Shown here piece after piece: positions 41,345-54,005 of a stretch of DNA of 64,000 bases. The stretch's first letter is position 1. Each line of letters begins with the position of its first letter. The stretch comes from Bursaphelenchus xylophilus (Eukaryota; Nematoda; Chromadorea; Rhabditida; Aphelenchoididae): assembly GCA_904066235.2 (NCBI GenBank), contig CAJFCV020000006.1:5890001-5954000 (forward strand), in the 5' to 3' direction. Below the pieces are notes generated by a model, which did no database searches, was not told the origin of the DNA, and worked only from the letters and a program-made list of their open reading frames with translations. The position numbers and the translations under genes are program-made.

Positions 41345-44300
41345 TTTTATTTTTGTGTCCCGATTTGAAATTTTCTATACCTTCTTTTTTTTGGCCAATT
41401 TTGAAGATTTTTTTCTTTAATCCTCAGAACTTCCCGTTTTGTTTGATATGTGATAGAATCATCATAGGGAAAGAAAGACAAAAAATCTCAAAAAAATGCC
41501 GAAAATAAGTTGTATCTCGAGACGATGGAAGTTGTGGCAAACCCGAGTTCAAAGTTTATGAATGTTGCGTAGAATTGGATAGAATCAAAAAAATTGAAAA
41601 AAATCCCTCCTAACAATAAGGAGTGAAACCCGGAGGGCATAGATATGGTCGAAAAATTTCTAAATATATGGCCAAAATTTTGTCAAAAAATTTCATCTTC
41701 TAAAGCCCATAACTGATAAAATTCAAGCATTTAGAAACGTCAAAAAGCTTTGAATTTTATATATTAGCGTCCACAGCCATACAAAACGGCAGTCCGAGTT
41801 TTTTTGTGTTGTTATATTTTGGTTAAAGCGTCGTATTCGGTATCAAACAAAACGGGAGATTCTGAGGATTAATGCAAAAAAAAAGAACCTTCAAATTCGG
41901 CCGATAAGTAAACAAGTTATGACCAATTCAAATCGGGCCACAAAAATAGTATTTATTCCGTAATATTGCCCTGTTTGTTAAGCCAAATATAGCATATATT
42001 TGATATAAATTTATACTGCTGATCTCTAGAAGGGCAAGTTTAATGAACCAATTAGGAAGTTGGGTTAATTGAAGTCACGTCCGGCGTTTTATTGAGTACA
42101 ATTTTTATTCGATTGTCACATGTACATGTATTGCAACTTGACATATATCGATGTTTTGAGGAATATATATATTTGAATTTAACGATCAAAATTATTGAAG
42201 CGTGAAAATGAATAAAAACTGTTCGTATTTTAGTCATTACTAAGGAATTCGGCAGAAGTTTCCAAAATGACGTCAAATTGCGTCAAATTTCCCTCATTTT
42301 CGGCATTTTGGCTAATGTAAATTGGAAATTCAGATATACAAAGCACTTGGTATAAACTATGGTGAATACAGTTAATATTAATCGTAGCTAGTTTTACTGC
42401 TTATCTCATCAGTCGTTTTTACAAGAAATAGCAATTTAATTTTTAAAAATTTTACGTTTCTACAAAATTTTTAGTAAAAATATGCAAAATTTTCTAAAAG
42501 ATTTCATTTTCACAATCATAATGACAGAAGAATCTGGCATGACAAAAATTATGTCAATTTGACAACGTGACAACTACCAACCTGGCGACCGAAGTTCGAT
42601 TTCCGCTGCATGCAAATGACGGAAAACAAACAAAGTTGGAAAAAAGATAAAATAAATTACCGAAAATTAACCTCAGGCTACTGGGAACCGTTTGAAAGTT
42701 TTTGTAAGAATTCCGCATAAAATACGGTTTTTATGGAGAACGCCTCATAGCACTCGTAAGATTGCCTCAAATAGCAGCTAAAGAGGCATACATAACGCTC
42801 ACTATTTAATGTTCAGTGTGTCCGCCGAGTCCTGCGATACAAAACAAAGTAAAATACTTATCTGGTTTTGCATATGTTACAGTCCCGAGTTACAGAGTCT
42901 CCATGTAAATGAATCATTACAGCGTCAAAGCGCTCCGTGTTTTTGCTGGATGCAGAAGGCGGTTTATGTTTTGCTTGTGTGATTCTGGTGCTGTTAGTTC
43001 ATCTTATGTGACTTTTTCCCCTTGCTGACAAACCTCGGCCACAGCTCGCCTTCTAAAAATCCTGAATTAAAAAAATCGAGGCTATCCCTAAAATTAAAGA
43101 AATATTCCAAAGTTGGACTTGTTTTGTAGTCTGAAGGCTAAGTAAGGAAAGTTAAAAATCTACTTATGTATACTTTAACCAGATCATTTCAAGCCGAAAA
43201 TATCAAAATCGATTTTTTCCTGGGACCACGATGATGCTCTGTCTCAAAACCCGTGTTTTAGGATTTCAGATGAAAATGTAACTTTAAGGATCGTCTGATG
43301 TTGTTTACCAGTGGTTTATAAATAAGTTTTAAACTGAAGTAAATAGTAAAGTGTTGATACTCGAGACCAACTCGACCTTATTCCTTGACTTGTTTTCACT
43401 CGGATAATTACTCCCAAAAAAAGAGTAATCCCCCTAAACAAACCTCGAGGGAAAACTTTTTTCAAAACCTGACCGCAATTCAATTAATACAGGTCATCTG
43501 CGAACGGTGTTCAATTAACAGCCGGAGGGTTCGATCAATTAACCGAGAGTCACTCTCCCTTTGTCAACCATTACTGCCTCCTTTCAGTTGGAGAATCTCC
43601 AAGATTTGGATAATTATAAAAGTAATTGTAGGGGTAGTAAAAGTACAAATTCTCGATCAATTGGACATGATATTCGGAATGGTGATCACAGCTTGAAATA
43701 CGTGGGCTTGTGGAATTTATTCATCAGGGCACCCTATTACAACAAATGGGCTCTCTAACTATTCATTTGACAGGTTACAAACCCAATCTTTAACCAAAAC
43801 AATTAAGCAAAGTTTACAACCTTAAGAGTACCCTTTGACGACTTTATTGTAAACATTCGCTAACACTTTCGGGTCGCTCCTTCAACGCATCATTTGCAAA
43901 CCTTTATGACAACGACCCTTATTTGTCATCACTTGACTCGTCGACCCTTCTTTTTTTACATTACTAGCCCTTTTATGCCTTTTAGCGTCGACTGACATAG
44001 TTTTGAGGCCATGGGTAACAAAAGGAGAAGGGCTCTCGGGATTTGAAGCCGAGATTACGATCGGTTCGTAAACAGGTTCGGGATTCTACAATAAACTGCG
44101 CGCCACGTGAATGCATATGTTGGAACAAAAAGGCGAAGACAACAAAAAACATACCTCCGAGTGGCTAAAGGCGCGATAATTTGGAGAGTTTGTCGCTCGA
44201 CGTCTAATTCGCGCGGGGTTTCACTTTTGGGGAAGGGCGTTCGAGGAAGCCCGCAGGGTTCCGTCGGCCCTCCGGTTCAATCGGTTTCCCCTTTCCATCG

Positions 44301-45112
44301 ACCCTTTCCACCAACACTTGAGAGTTGTTAAACCTTTTCGACGAAACTCGGCCCTACAAGGCCATCATTATGGGCATTGCCTTGATTGCCCCCATTTCTC
44401 AAAATAAATCAGAAGCCCTCAACTAAGAACGTCGTCGGAACGGCGATGATAAAAAAACGTTTGCGCACCAAAAAAGAACAAGCTGAATGGGGCGGGTCCC
44501 CCGAGGCGGTTCGAAGGTCCCGTCGCAGTGCAACCGGGTTCTCAGTGTGGTTGGGGAGGGGGCGAGAAATCGGTGCCTATCACTTGTTTGGACCCACGTC
44601 TAACATGCCAATATGGTTTGCCAATATCTGGGCTGCATCATTACCATCATACTCTCATTACATCTTGCTTTAATTTTTATTGCCTTGCACTTCTTCTGTC
44701 GGGATTTTTACGACGTCGTTTTGCAATTTGCTTACAATTGATGTATCGATGACATTATTACCGCGTCGAGATGTTATTTCCTGTCTTTTGTCGCTGACCA
44801 CATCTCGTATATGATTACTATTCCGATTCTATCGTATGTTTCGGCGTTTCCGGTCGAAGTTTAAAAAGGAAAGTGGGCGGATCTTCTCCTTTTTTCCTAC
44901 CCTCCCGTTCTCACTTAGTGACCCCCTATTTGGGCAGTGGATTCTTTGGACGTGTCTGTGAGGAAAGGAGAGAAACTTTTTTGGGTAATTATTACATTAC
45001 TACCTGATCCATCCCCTCCAGATCCCACTTTTCATTTTATTTTCGATCTAAATCTCGTTTTCGTTGACTTCAGATCTTCGGCCTCGAGGTTGCGAAGACT
45101 TTTTCGTTGGGC
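41345..45112. promoter_or_regulatory. Large intergenic region upstream of the ADAMTS gene
   Basis: About 3.8 kb with no supported gene. It holds a foldback repeat at 41388-41905. The remaining sequence is AT-rich with short random open frames. Probably 5' regulatory sequence of the ADAMTS gene plus the IFT46 3' flank. Confidence 0.45.
41388..41905. repeat. Foldback repeat downstream of IFT46
   Basis: TTAATCCTCAGAACTTCCCG with TTTTGTTTGATA (near 41419-41450) is an inverted copy of TATCAAACAAAACGGGAG with ATTCTGAGGATTAA (near 41840-41871). Similarity continues outward through GGCC and TTTGAAG, about 60-70 bp per arm. A non-autonomous element is likely; no duplication could be defined. Confidence 0.55.
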
Positions 45113-48100
45113 ATGGCACGTTATCGAGGCATAACGTTCCTCTACCTCACATGTATATTACAACTACAGGTAAGCCGATGATTTTACTTACGTTTTATTT
45201 AGATTGCTTTAGCCAACCTTTCTCTTCCACTTTACTAGTCTTACCACAACTTTATTTCCCGTTTACGGTCCTTGCAAGCGGTTAGATCGTTTATGAGTTG
45301 TCTTGGGTCCCTTAAACCGCTTTACACTCCATGGTTTCAGTGGAATGGCGCCTTTCACGTTACTCTTGTCTGATTTGGGGTGACTTCTTTAAAAGTCTAT
45401 TGGTCAACAACAATATATGTGCAAGAAAAGGGCGTTTAAGGGGAAAAAAAGGCACGTCGCGGAGAACCCTAGATAAAGTGGAACATCCGTCCAATCCATC
45501 ATTTCTTATCATAACAATCAGCTACTCGAACATCGCCAAGTCTTTTAATGGAAAGCGCGAATTTTATTGCTTTTTTTTACGGCGATTTGAGGTTAGGTGG
45601 GAGGGACGATGAGCCGTGCCAGGGTGTTGTTGTTGGATTACGTCAAAATAATGTTGACGGAAGTGTAGATTAGATGAGAATTTTCGTTTCGAATAATCAA
45701 AACAGGGACGATTTATAAGGCGTAGAAGTTACAAACGGTGATTGCGATCGGGGATCTTGCAGATTCAAGGTTATGACACCTTTGCAAGCTCCCGAACTCT
45801 TAAGAAACAAGAACATCTGGGTCATACGACGATTATCCCAGTGACCTCGGGGCTCCTCATTTCCCTCGTATTTTGCCAATGACCTCGACCGCAACCTCAC
45901 GTGAGGCGATCGGGGGTAATGGGGTGGAAAGTAAAGGAACGATACGTAAATTACACCTATTCTAGATCGCCCATTCCATCGTGCATTTCTTCTCCGCCGA
46001 TGATTTAAAATTTACATTCGGAGTCAATCACCATCTGGAGGTGCCCGAATATTCACATGCATTCCCAAGTCTCCGACGAGATTCCAAAGGTACCCCCATT
46101 GGATTGGAAGTGGATATAAATGACAAACATTACTCCCTCAGTCTTCAGTCAGTCACAAATCAACTGGTTGATGGACGGGCGACTGTTGTTAGCAGAGAAG
46201 GGCACCAAGGAGGAGGAAAGTTGGAGTTCGTGGGGGATCATGAGGACTGTCATTATCACCATGAAAGCAATCATACGATGGCCGCAATCTCAACATGTGA
46301 TGACACTTTGGTAAGAAAATCTACTCTACTCTCTAAGATCCGTACATTCTCAAAATTCTCTAAGGCTTTTAACGTTAAAACAACTTTTTGGAGTTATAAA
46401 AAGTCAGATAAACTTTTACTCAAATGACCTTTGCGATTTCAGAAGGGAACGATTATAACTGAAGATGGTATCTTTGTGATCCATCCAATCCCAGAGAAGC
46501 ATATGAACCGAATCAAACGATCCGCCGACGGAATGGGCCTCCATGTCATCTACAAAAGATCCGTGAGCAATGACGAGTTCTGTGGCCTAGACAACACAAT
46601 CACAAGTGAAGAATTACTCGATGACGAGGCTGGGATCAACGAGGATGTCTTTGTGACGGGCGAACGACTGGTCCAAGGAGGGCAAGAACTTGTTGTTGAA
46701 CTTGCTATCTTTGTTGATGAACTTTTATGGAGACATTTTAATAGTCAATATGGAGGTGCTGCTTGGCAGAAATTACAACAATACGCAGTGACTATGCTGA
46801 ATAATATCCAGATCATGTACAAACAACCAAGTGCCGTGCCTCGGCTTTACTTTCGAATCGTGAGATACGAGGTTTTCAAGACTCAGCCCAGTGCAATGGC
46901 CCCTCACTTACATAACAATGGACATGCCCAGATGTATTTGGATAGATTCTGTAAATATCAGAGAGGTCTTGGAGTCAGAGATTGGGACCACGCGCTTCTT
47001 TTGACTGGATATGACATTCATAGAGGTACTGGAAGTAGATCTATCTCCGGCATAGCCAGACTGGATGGAATGTGTGATCCTTGGAACACTTGTACCTTGG
47101 CTGAGGGCCTTGATTTTACATCTGCGTTTATTGGAACTCATGAACTGGGTCATAGTGTGGGAATGAGACATGATGAACCTTATTGTGCGTCTACTTTCAT
47201 CATGAGTTCTTCATTGGGTCCAGGGAAGGTGACATGGTCAACATGTTCTCTCAGAGATTACCACACTTTCTTGCAACGACTAGAGTGGGTGTAACTTTGT
47301 ATTAATATTACTGTTAATGTTTAGTGCCCGTGGAAAGAATTGCCTCCGAACATCCTACATGCCGGAGAAAGTTCCATTAAGTGATGCGATCAAGCCAGGC
47401 CAATTGTATGATGCCAATACTCAGTGTATGTTGATGCACGGCCCCGGTTACATTCAAGTGAAGCCGAAGCAAGATCATTATGACGGGATTTGTTACATGA
47501 TGTGGTGTGGATTGGGTCAATTTGGTCGTATCATCACTTCTCATCCGGCTTTGGAAGGTACTTTCTGTGGTCCCAATAAGTGGTGCCAACTGGGTCGTTG
47601 TGTTCCCTGGAGTCCCTCGGCTCCCACTCCCGCTGCTACGGTGGCGCCTTCGATTCCGGCGCCTGTTCCGACTGTAAGATAGATTGTCTTTTCCGTCGTA
47701 TTTCCGGTTCTCTGCATCTCCATTTCCATTACTTTTATTTGTTTTGACAGTTTTATTGTTTCCGTTTTAGCGGGTGGATGGGCAATGGTCTGCCTGGAGT
47801 GGACTGGCCTGTTCCCAATGTTCTTGTACTGATATTATTGGGGCCATTGGGGTCACAATGAGTACCAGAACTTGCTCCAATCCCACACCGGCCAATGGAG
47901 GATCTGAATGTACGGGATCCAAGTACCGAGCAGTTGTTTGCAATAAGAACTGCCGGCCTCAAACTCTCTCCGTGAACCAGGTATGGCGCTTTGTTTATTC
48001 GTATGTCTGTTGCTTTCAATTCTGATTGATCAAAAGTCTAGACCGATCACAGTCTTTACCTCGTCACATTTGTAAAAGTAACACCCGAGGGGATGGGAAA

Positions 48101-51100
48101 GTGAAGGAAACTGTGCAGTGATTGATGGTCAGAACGACCGGCTTCCGTCCATTAAACCGTTTATTTCTCTGCTTTCAGTACATCACAAACAAGTGCAGTG
48201 AACATAAGCGAATCAAAAACGACCCTGAGCTGACCGGTACAGGAAGCCAGTTGACGCGGCATCCCCAGCGTGCTTGTAAAGTAAGTGCAGCCGACGGAGA
48301 AAGGGCCGTTCTTAGGTCCGAACATCAATTTAATCGATTCAAACAAGCAACGGGTTACAGAAAGTGATAATTAGGGGTTAGAAGGAGGGACGCGGGCTTG
48401 GAATGCACAATTTGAGGAGATTTAAGAGGTCAATGGGTCTAGTCGATGAATAGAGGTGGCCAAAATACTGCCATAGAAGTCAAGGGGAATATTTGATTTC
48501 AAAAAAGATTTTAATCAAAAAACTAGTAGCATTAATTAGTTTTTATTCAAATTCAATCAAAGTATTGCACCGCTGATTGATGTTGTTGACATCATGATTT
48601 GTCACCACACCTTTGCGGAGTTTAATTTTGACACATTTACGCGGTAAAATATCAAAATATCACGAATTAAATTGCCTCCGAAACCAGTTTCCCGGTTGTG
48701 TAATTCCATTTTAGGTGTTCTGCGACGTGAAAAACACTTTCGGTGGACAGAGAAACTATCGATTCTACGGGGACAACCTCCCCGATGGTACGCCCTGCGG
48801 CTGGGATCGGTATTGTCTGAGTGGGGAGTGTCTTGTAAGTCGCTACTTTTGGAAGGATTGTCTCCGGCAAACTAACAACGCTTTGTGGCCGACGGCTTTT
48901 AAACGCTCTAACATTCGACGACATCCAAACAAAAAGTCTAACCACAAAGCGAAGAACAAAACAACAAAGAATAAGGTGAAAAAGACTCAGAAAAAGACAG
49001 AAGTCGAGAAGAAGAGCAAGGATAAGTTGAATCATGAAGCCTCGATAAAACCCAGACCAAAAACAACACCAGCCCCCTACTACTCGTTGTCCCAGCTTAG
49101 TAAACGTCAACTAATAGATAAGCTTGTTCTTATGTTCAAATCTCGCCCTTTATTGCCCGAGGTCATCCAACATCGGCGATATCTTTGGGCCCGCATGATG
49201 CATTTGCCAAACCCGGAAGGCGAATTCTCTGCAAATTAACGCTAATCTTGTCTGCAGTGGTCCCTTAAAGAGCCCATCTGAAGTCTTTTTTCTTGCTACG
49301 GGTCTTCTGAATGTCTTTCAAGGCCGAATCGGTCCTTTCTTGTGTTTCTAACTAACTAATAAACATTCGTTTGTCGTCTGTAAAGACTCAAGTGTGCAAT
49401 TAACAGAAACCTTAACAGCTTTTTGTGTGTTTGTAAAAATAAAAGTGCTGCCTGTAAAGCTAATATATAAAAGCTAAATATATGGCTTCTCTTACGTTGA
49501 ATTAGTTAGCTTTTGCGGAATGAAACGCTAAAGGTTTGCTTGGTTGATCACCTTTAACAATTGTAAAACCATTAATAAGTGTAAGAAAACAGAGTTGTAA
49601 TGATGGATACTTATTCTCAGGACCTCTCCTGTGACTCCCAAGTTCTTCTCGCACGAGATCTGGGATGTCCAGCACCAGCTGACCGATGTCCATTAAACGC
49701 TGCACCAGCCGTCCCAGCGAATTCAATACAAGGAGTCTGGGGCGTCTGGTCTCTTTGGTCGAGTTGTACAGTATCTTGTGGAGGAGGGGGATATCAGATC
49801 AGGTCCAGAACATGCAGCATTCTGAACAAATGTGAGGGCCAAGCAACGGAGAGAGTGGCTTGTGGCCAACAAGCCTGCCCTGTGCCATCTTCCAATGAAC
49901 CCGCGTGGACTGATTGGACTAGTTGGAACCAATGTTCGGTCAGTTGTGGAAGGGGATCCCAGGCTAGGTATCGAAGATGTCAAACTCCTCAGACGACCAT
50001 AGCTTTCTCCTGTGCAGGTAAATCTCGAACCAAAAATATTTCCCGGGGTGTCATTACATTAAAACTACAGTAACTCGACACGCTTCTTTCTTTGATTGAT
50101 CTCCACTCGTTTCTATAACAACATAGCGCTCTTTTTCTGAAACAGAAATTAATTTCACTTACTAAATTTCATTTCCCCGGAAACATCAAACAACAATGTT
50201 TTTATTGGGTGGGTATAATCAGAAGACTTTTTAAACCAAAAACTTCCGTCTCCCTGGCAGGAGATCTTTTAAAGCAATTGATGACTTTCTTACAAAGATT
50301 CAGGAAACATTAAAGAACAAAATTAACGAATTTTACTAAAACGTTGTAAATACTTCTCTCATCAGGTCAAACAATGGATATACGAAATTGCGAAGAGTTG
50401 GTCTGCTCAGTCCGGCCGAATAATGGAATTGGAAATTGGGCCAATTGGGGAGAATGGGGAACATGTTCAGCCAGTTGTGGTCCAGGAACACAGACAAGAC
50501 AACGATTTTGCACAAGAGTAAGAATAATGAGAGATAGAGAGACTAATGTAAACTTAGGAGCCATGTGATGGGTCTGGAACTCAAAGAATGGCCTGTAATC
50601 TGATGGAATGTGGAAGTTGGACTCAATGGAGTCTCTGGTCCGAATGCTCGAGACTTTGCGGACGAGGAATTAGGACTAGAAGCAGGTAAGCCCGGATAAG
50701 GAGGAGGTGTTTGAAGTTTATTAGATTCGAGACGTTAAAACGAACCAATTCCAGAGGCTGTCCCAATAACGCATGTACTGGACCAGCAGTTGAACAAGGG
50801 TTCTGTAATGACTTTGCTTGTCAATCAGGAGTCTCCAATGGACAATGGAGTGGTTGGTCAGAGTGGGGAGTGTGCTCAGTCAGTTGTGGAGCTGGCGTCA
50901 GAAGGCGGACACGACATTGCCAAAGTGGAAACTGTCCCGGAGACTTCAGGCAGCAAGAATTGTGTAACGAGGGCTCTTGTCAAACGACAAATGCCAACTG
51001 GGGAGGTGAGAAAAAGCGGCGTAATCAAGGGGGTCGGCGATTTAAGTCTCGGTCTTCTCGCAATAATAGTAATAGTAACGGTATTCCCAATCCTCCGGTT

Positions 51101-52067
51101 CAAGGACCGAGAATTCAGTCGGGGCTATCACAACAGAAGGCAGTAACACAGCAATCACCTGCAGTTATTCAACCGGCTAGTCAACAACAAGGAGTTGCAT
51201 CGACGCGAAGCCAACTTCCACGACCTCAGCCACAACAAACATCTCAACAACAGGTTCTTTTACAGCAACAACAGCCTGTAGGTCAGCAAATGCAACCGCA
51301 GCCAATCCAAAACCAACAGGCTTCACAACAAATGTCCCAAATTGAACAACAAGCATTCCAGCAACCAGCTCAAGGAGTCCAACAAGGATTCGCTCAGCCT
51401 TGGCCTAGGCCTCAACCACTCCAGCCCACCTTCCGACAACCTCAACTCCAGCCTCAGCTTGTATCTTCACAGCCATTTCAGCCAGCATTCCAACCCGGAC
51501 TCCGGCAGCCAGTCTTCCAACAACAGCCTGTTCAACCCGTATTCCAACAACCTTTTAAACAGCTACAGCCTCAACAATTCTTCCAACCCGGCCGATAGTC
51601 CATTTTGTGTAGCCCCGACGATGGCCTTTCCTTTTTAGTCTCCAATTGTTACATCCGTCAAGGGTCTGCAACCACGCAAGCCACATTAATCACCTCATCC
51701 AATCGCTCTCTGATCACTTTTTTTACAGTATCAACTTCTTTTCTAACTCTCTAATCGCTCTGAAGGTCACTGCTGTTTCTGTTAGGTGACAATTGGTACT
51801 TCCCATTGATTAATCATCCGATCACAGGTCGTAACCACTTTTCAGCACTCATTTCGAGTGATAACATCACTCTAATCTCGGGCTATGGTGGCAGTTAAGA
51901 TGTCCATTTAAACGTTTTAACCCTCGATTTCAGGTTGGGGCTACTGGTCGGCCTGTTCCGAGACTTGTGGCCAAGGAGTGCGACGACGAATCCGCAAGTG
52001 TTACGGATTCGGATCATGTGCGGGCACCGAATTCGAGAGGGAAGGCTGCACTCAACAAGCCTGTTAA
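45113..52067 (+). CDS. ADAMTS metalloprotease with thrombospondin repeats
   Basis: Secreted zinc protease that remodels extracellular matrix. The first exon (45113-45169) encodes [19 protein letters not shown], which with IAHSIVHFF (45966 on) forms the signal peptide. The prodomain ends with [18 protein letters not shown] and a furin-like NRIKRS (about residue 160). The catalytic domain has [12 protein letters not shown] (HExxHxxGxxHD, about 367) and the Met-turn FIMSSS. A disintegrin-like domain, a central TSP1 repeat ([16 protein letters not shown]) and a Cys-rich part follow to residue 675. Exons from 49621 add TSP1 repeats starting [75 protein letters not shown] and [13 protein letters not shown]. 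The fully spliced form is about 1,028 residues. Closest by plan to nematode ADT-1/ADT-2; I do not choose between them. Confidence 0.9.
48835..49239 (+). CDS. Alternative Lys-rich C-terminus of the ADAMTS protein
   Basis: The reading frame stays open for 134 codons past the GTAAGT donor at 48835. It encodes a basic tail ([36 protein letters not shown]) and an ordered-looking end ([20 protein letters not shown]) before TAA. An AATAAA follows at about 49359. Reading through would give an 809-residue protease without the later TSP1 repeats. The basic tail could bind matrix polyanions; this is inference. Confidence 0.55.
   Translation, partial: VSRYFWKDCLRQTNNALWPTAFKRSNIRRHPNKKSNHKAKNKTTKNKVKKTQKKTEVEKKSKDKLNHEASIKPRPKTTPAPYYSLSQLSKRQLIDKLVLMFKSRPLLPEVIQHRRYLWARMMHLPNPEGEFSAN
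51006..51598 (+). CDS. Alternative Gln/Pro-rich C-terminus of the ADAMTS protein
   Basis: At the GTGAGA donor (51006) the frame again stays open, for 197 codons, giving a basic patch ([20 protein letters not shown]) followed by a Gln/Pro/Phe-rich region with repeats such as [20 protein letters not shown]. Splicing to 51934 instead gives the last TSP1 repeat. Read-through yields about 1,181 residues and loses that repeat. Confidence 0.6.
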
Positions 52068-54005
52068 CAACTCGTTAACCCTGTCCACGTCCTTAACCTC
52101 TCTAGGCCTAACGTTTAGATGTCCGTCCTTTCCACTTTCGCTCAGTCCCATGGAGCGTTCCTACTGTAATTTTTCTGTTATTGTACCGCTCACAATGCCA
52201 AAGACTGCATTTCTGACCGTGTTTCCGATTAATTGCACCTTTTCCTAAATCCAAATCAAACTCTAGAAGCACAACGCTCCATCAAATACAGCCATTTCGA
52301 TAATAATATTCGTTGTATAAAGGCCAACCTACTTTAATATCACGCTCCTCTTGTTTCCAGATCTTCTTTTGCAATATGTCCGGGTTCGGAGCTTCTTCTA
52401 ATATATTGTAATAATTGTTTCTTTGCCATATGCGGGTGCCCTGTGGCTCGACCACGATTCTTGTTCAATATTTACTCCAGATTTGATTATTTTCAAGCTT
52501 TTTTATTATTAAACTTAATTAATTCACGCGGAGAAAGGTTTAATTGGCAGTAAAAGAGGCGCAAACAAAAGAACAGTACTTGTAAAAGTAATGGTTACAA
52601 TCGAAAGACGAAATGATAACATATTTGACAATTCTTACGTATTACGTATGCTCTACGTAAAAAGACAGACATTGTTCACACATTTGAGAAGGAAATGTTT
52701 GTTGAGCAAAAGCCAGAAAAGAGTAACTGCAAGGGTCTCGCCAAATTAAATGGATTCCCATAAAACAGTCTGCGGTCGAAATTGATTTCTCGAGGCTTTA
52801 TCGAGTTTGGGCGAAAAATCCAAATTTAGCAAACTTTCATTTGGAGCAGGTTTCCACAATCATCTTGACCTTGGTCACTACCTATATCACGAGGTTGGTC
52901 CAGGGATTAACGTACTCCAATTTTTCAAGGGATACAAATGTTCGAATATTACACAAGTTCCTGATTAGTATATAAGTACGGCAAACATTCGTATTCGTAG
53001 TCGAAAATACGATTATTCGAATATGAATATGTGGCGTTATAAAAAATCTCTATGAAAACACGAGCCCAAAAATACATGTCTTGCAGAATGAAAATTATGT
53101 GAAAGAACAACAGTTCAGAAAAATTGGAATATGAGTACAAATACGACTATATTCCCATTTTTGGAACGTTGTACTTTTTATAAAGCTCTTTAATTTAGCC
53201 CACATTACAAAGATTACAGCTTAGAAAACTGTTAAGAGCTGTGATCGTCGGCGTGGGGGTGTGTTGGGAATGGGGTTCTTCGGAGGAGACGGCCCATGGT
53301 GGGCAAAAGTCCCCTGGGACTGAGGCAAAATAAAATCAGAAGAATAAGCATAAAATAATTCGAACCGTATAGCTCATAAATGTCTTGATGCGTCTTAAAA
53401 CTTCGGCTGGATAATCCAACCTTCTGGCTAGCCAACGGCAAAAAATTTTCTACCAAATCATTGTCTAGCTAGTCAAACAATGTTGCAGCATGGCTATGAA
53501 AATTCGGTTTTTACCCGATCTGCCTCAAATGAAAAGCACCAAAAAGGGCGCCAAACTTTTTCCGTCCAAACTTAGTTCGCCCAAACTCGACACCAATCCC
53601 TGTGATTATGACCCACCAGTGACTATGTCCCATCTTTATAAATAATTAGCTAATTTAAAGGCAATACTCGCTAGCCACAGTTTTTGGACAAACATCTTAT
53701 CAGCCAAAGAACTTAAATTAATAAAAGTTCACCCTGATTGCTAACCAAATAGTTGGCAACCGAGTCCTCAAAATCTTTCCGTACGCAATTTTATAATTTT
53801 GCTTGCCGCGGGACGCAAAATTAGAAAATTGCTCGCCGCGGAAGATTTGCTTGCCGAAAAGGCAAGCAAAATGAAAAATTGCGTCCGAGCCAAAAATGAG
53901 CAAATTTAGGGTGCCTTTTGAAAATGGCTCGCGAATACTTCTATCTTTTTAGAATTTCCCGAAAATTTTGCCAATTTTTTCCTGCGATGCAGACCTAACC
54001 AACCA
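52068..54005. other. Intergenic region between convergent genes
   Basis: 3' flanks of the ADAMTS and esterase-like genes. I see no gene. A small repeat cluster at 53782-53886 includes a perfect 9-bp-stem hairpin (53847-53869, TTGCTTGCC-GAAAA-GGCAAGCAA). Confidence 0.45.
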
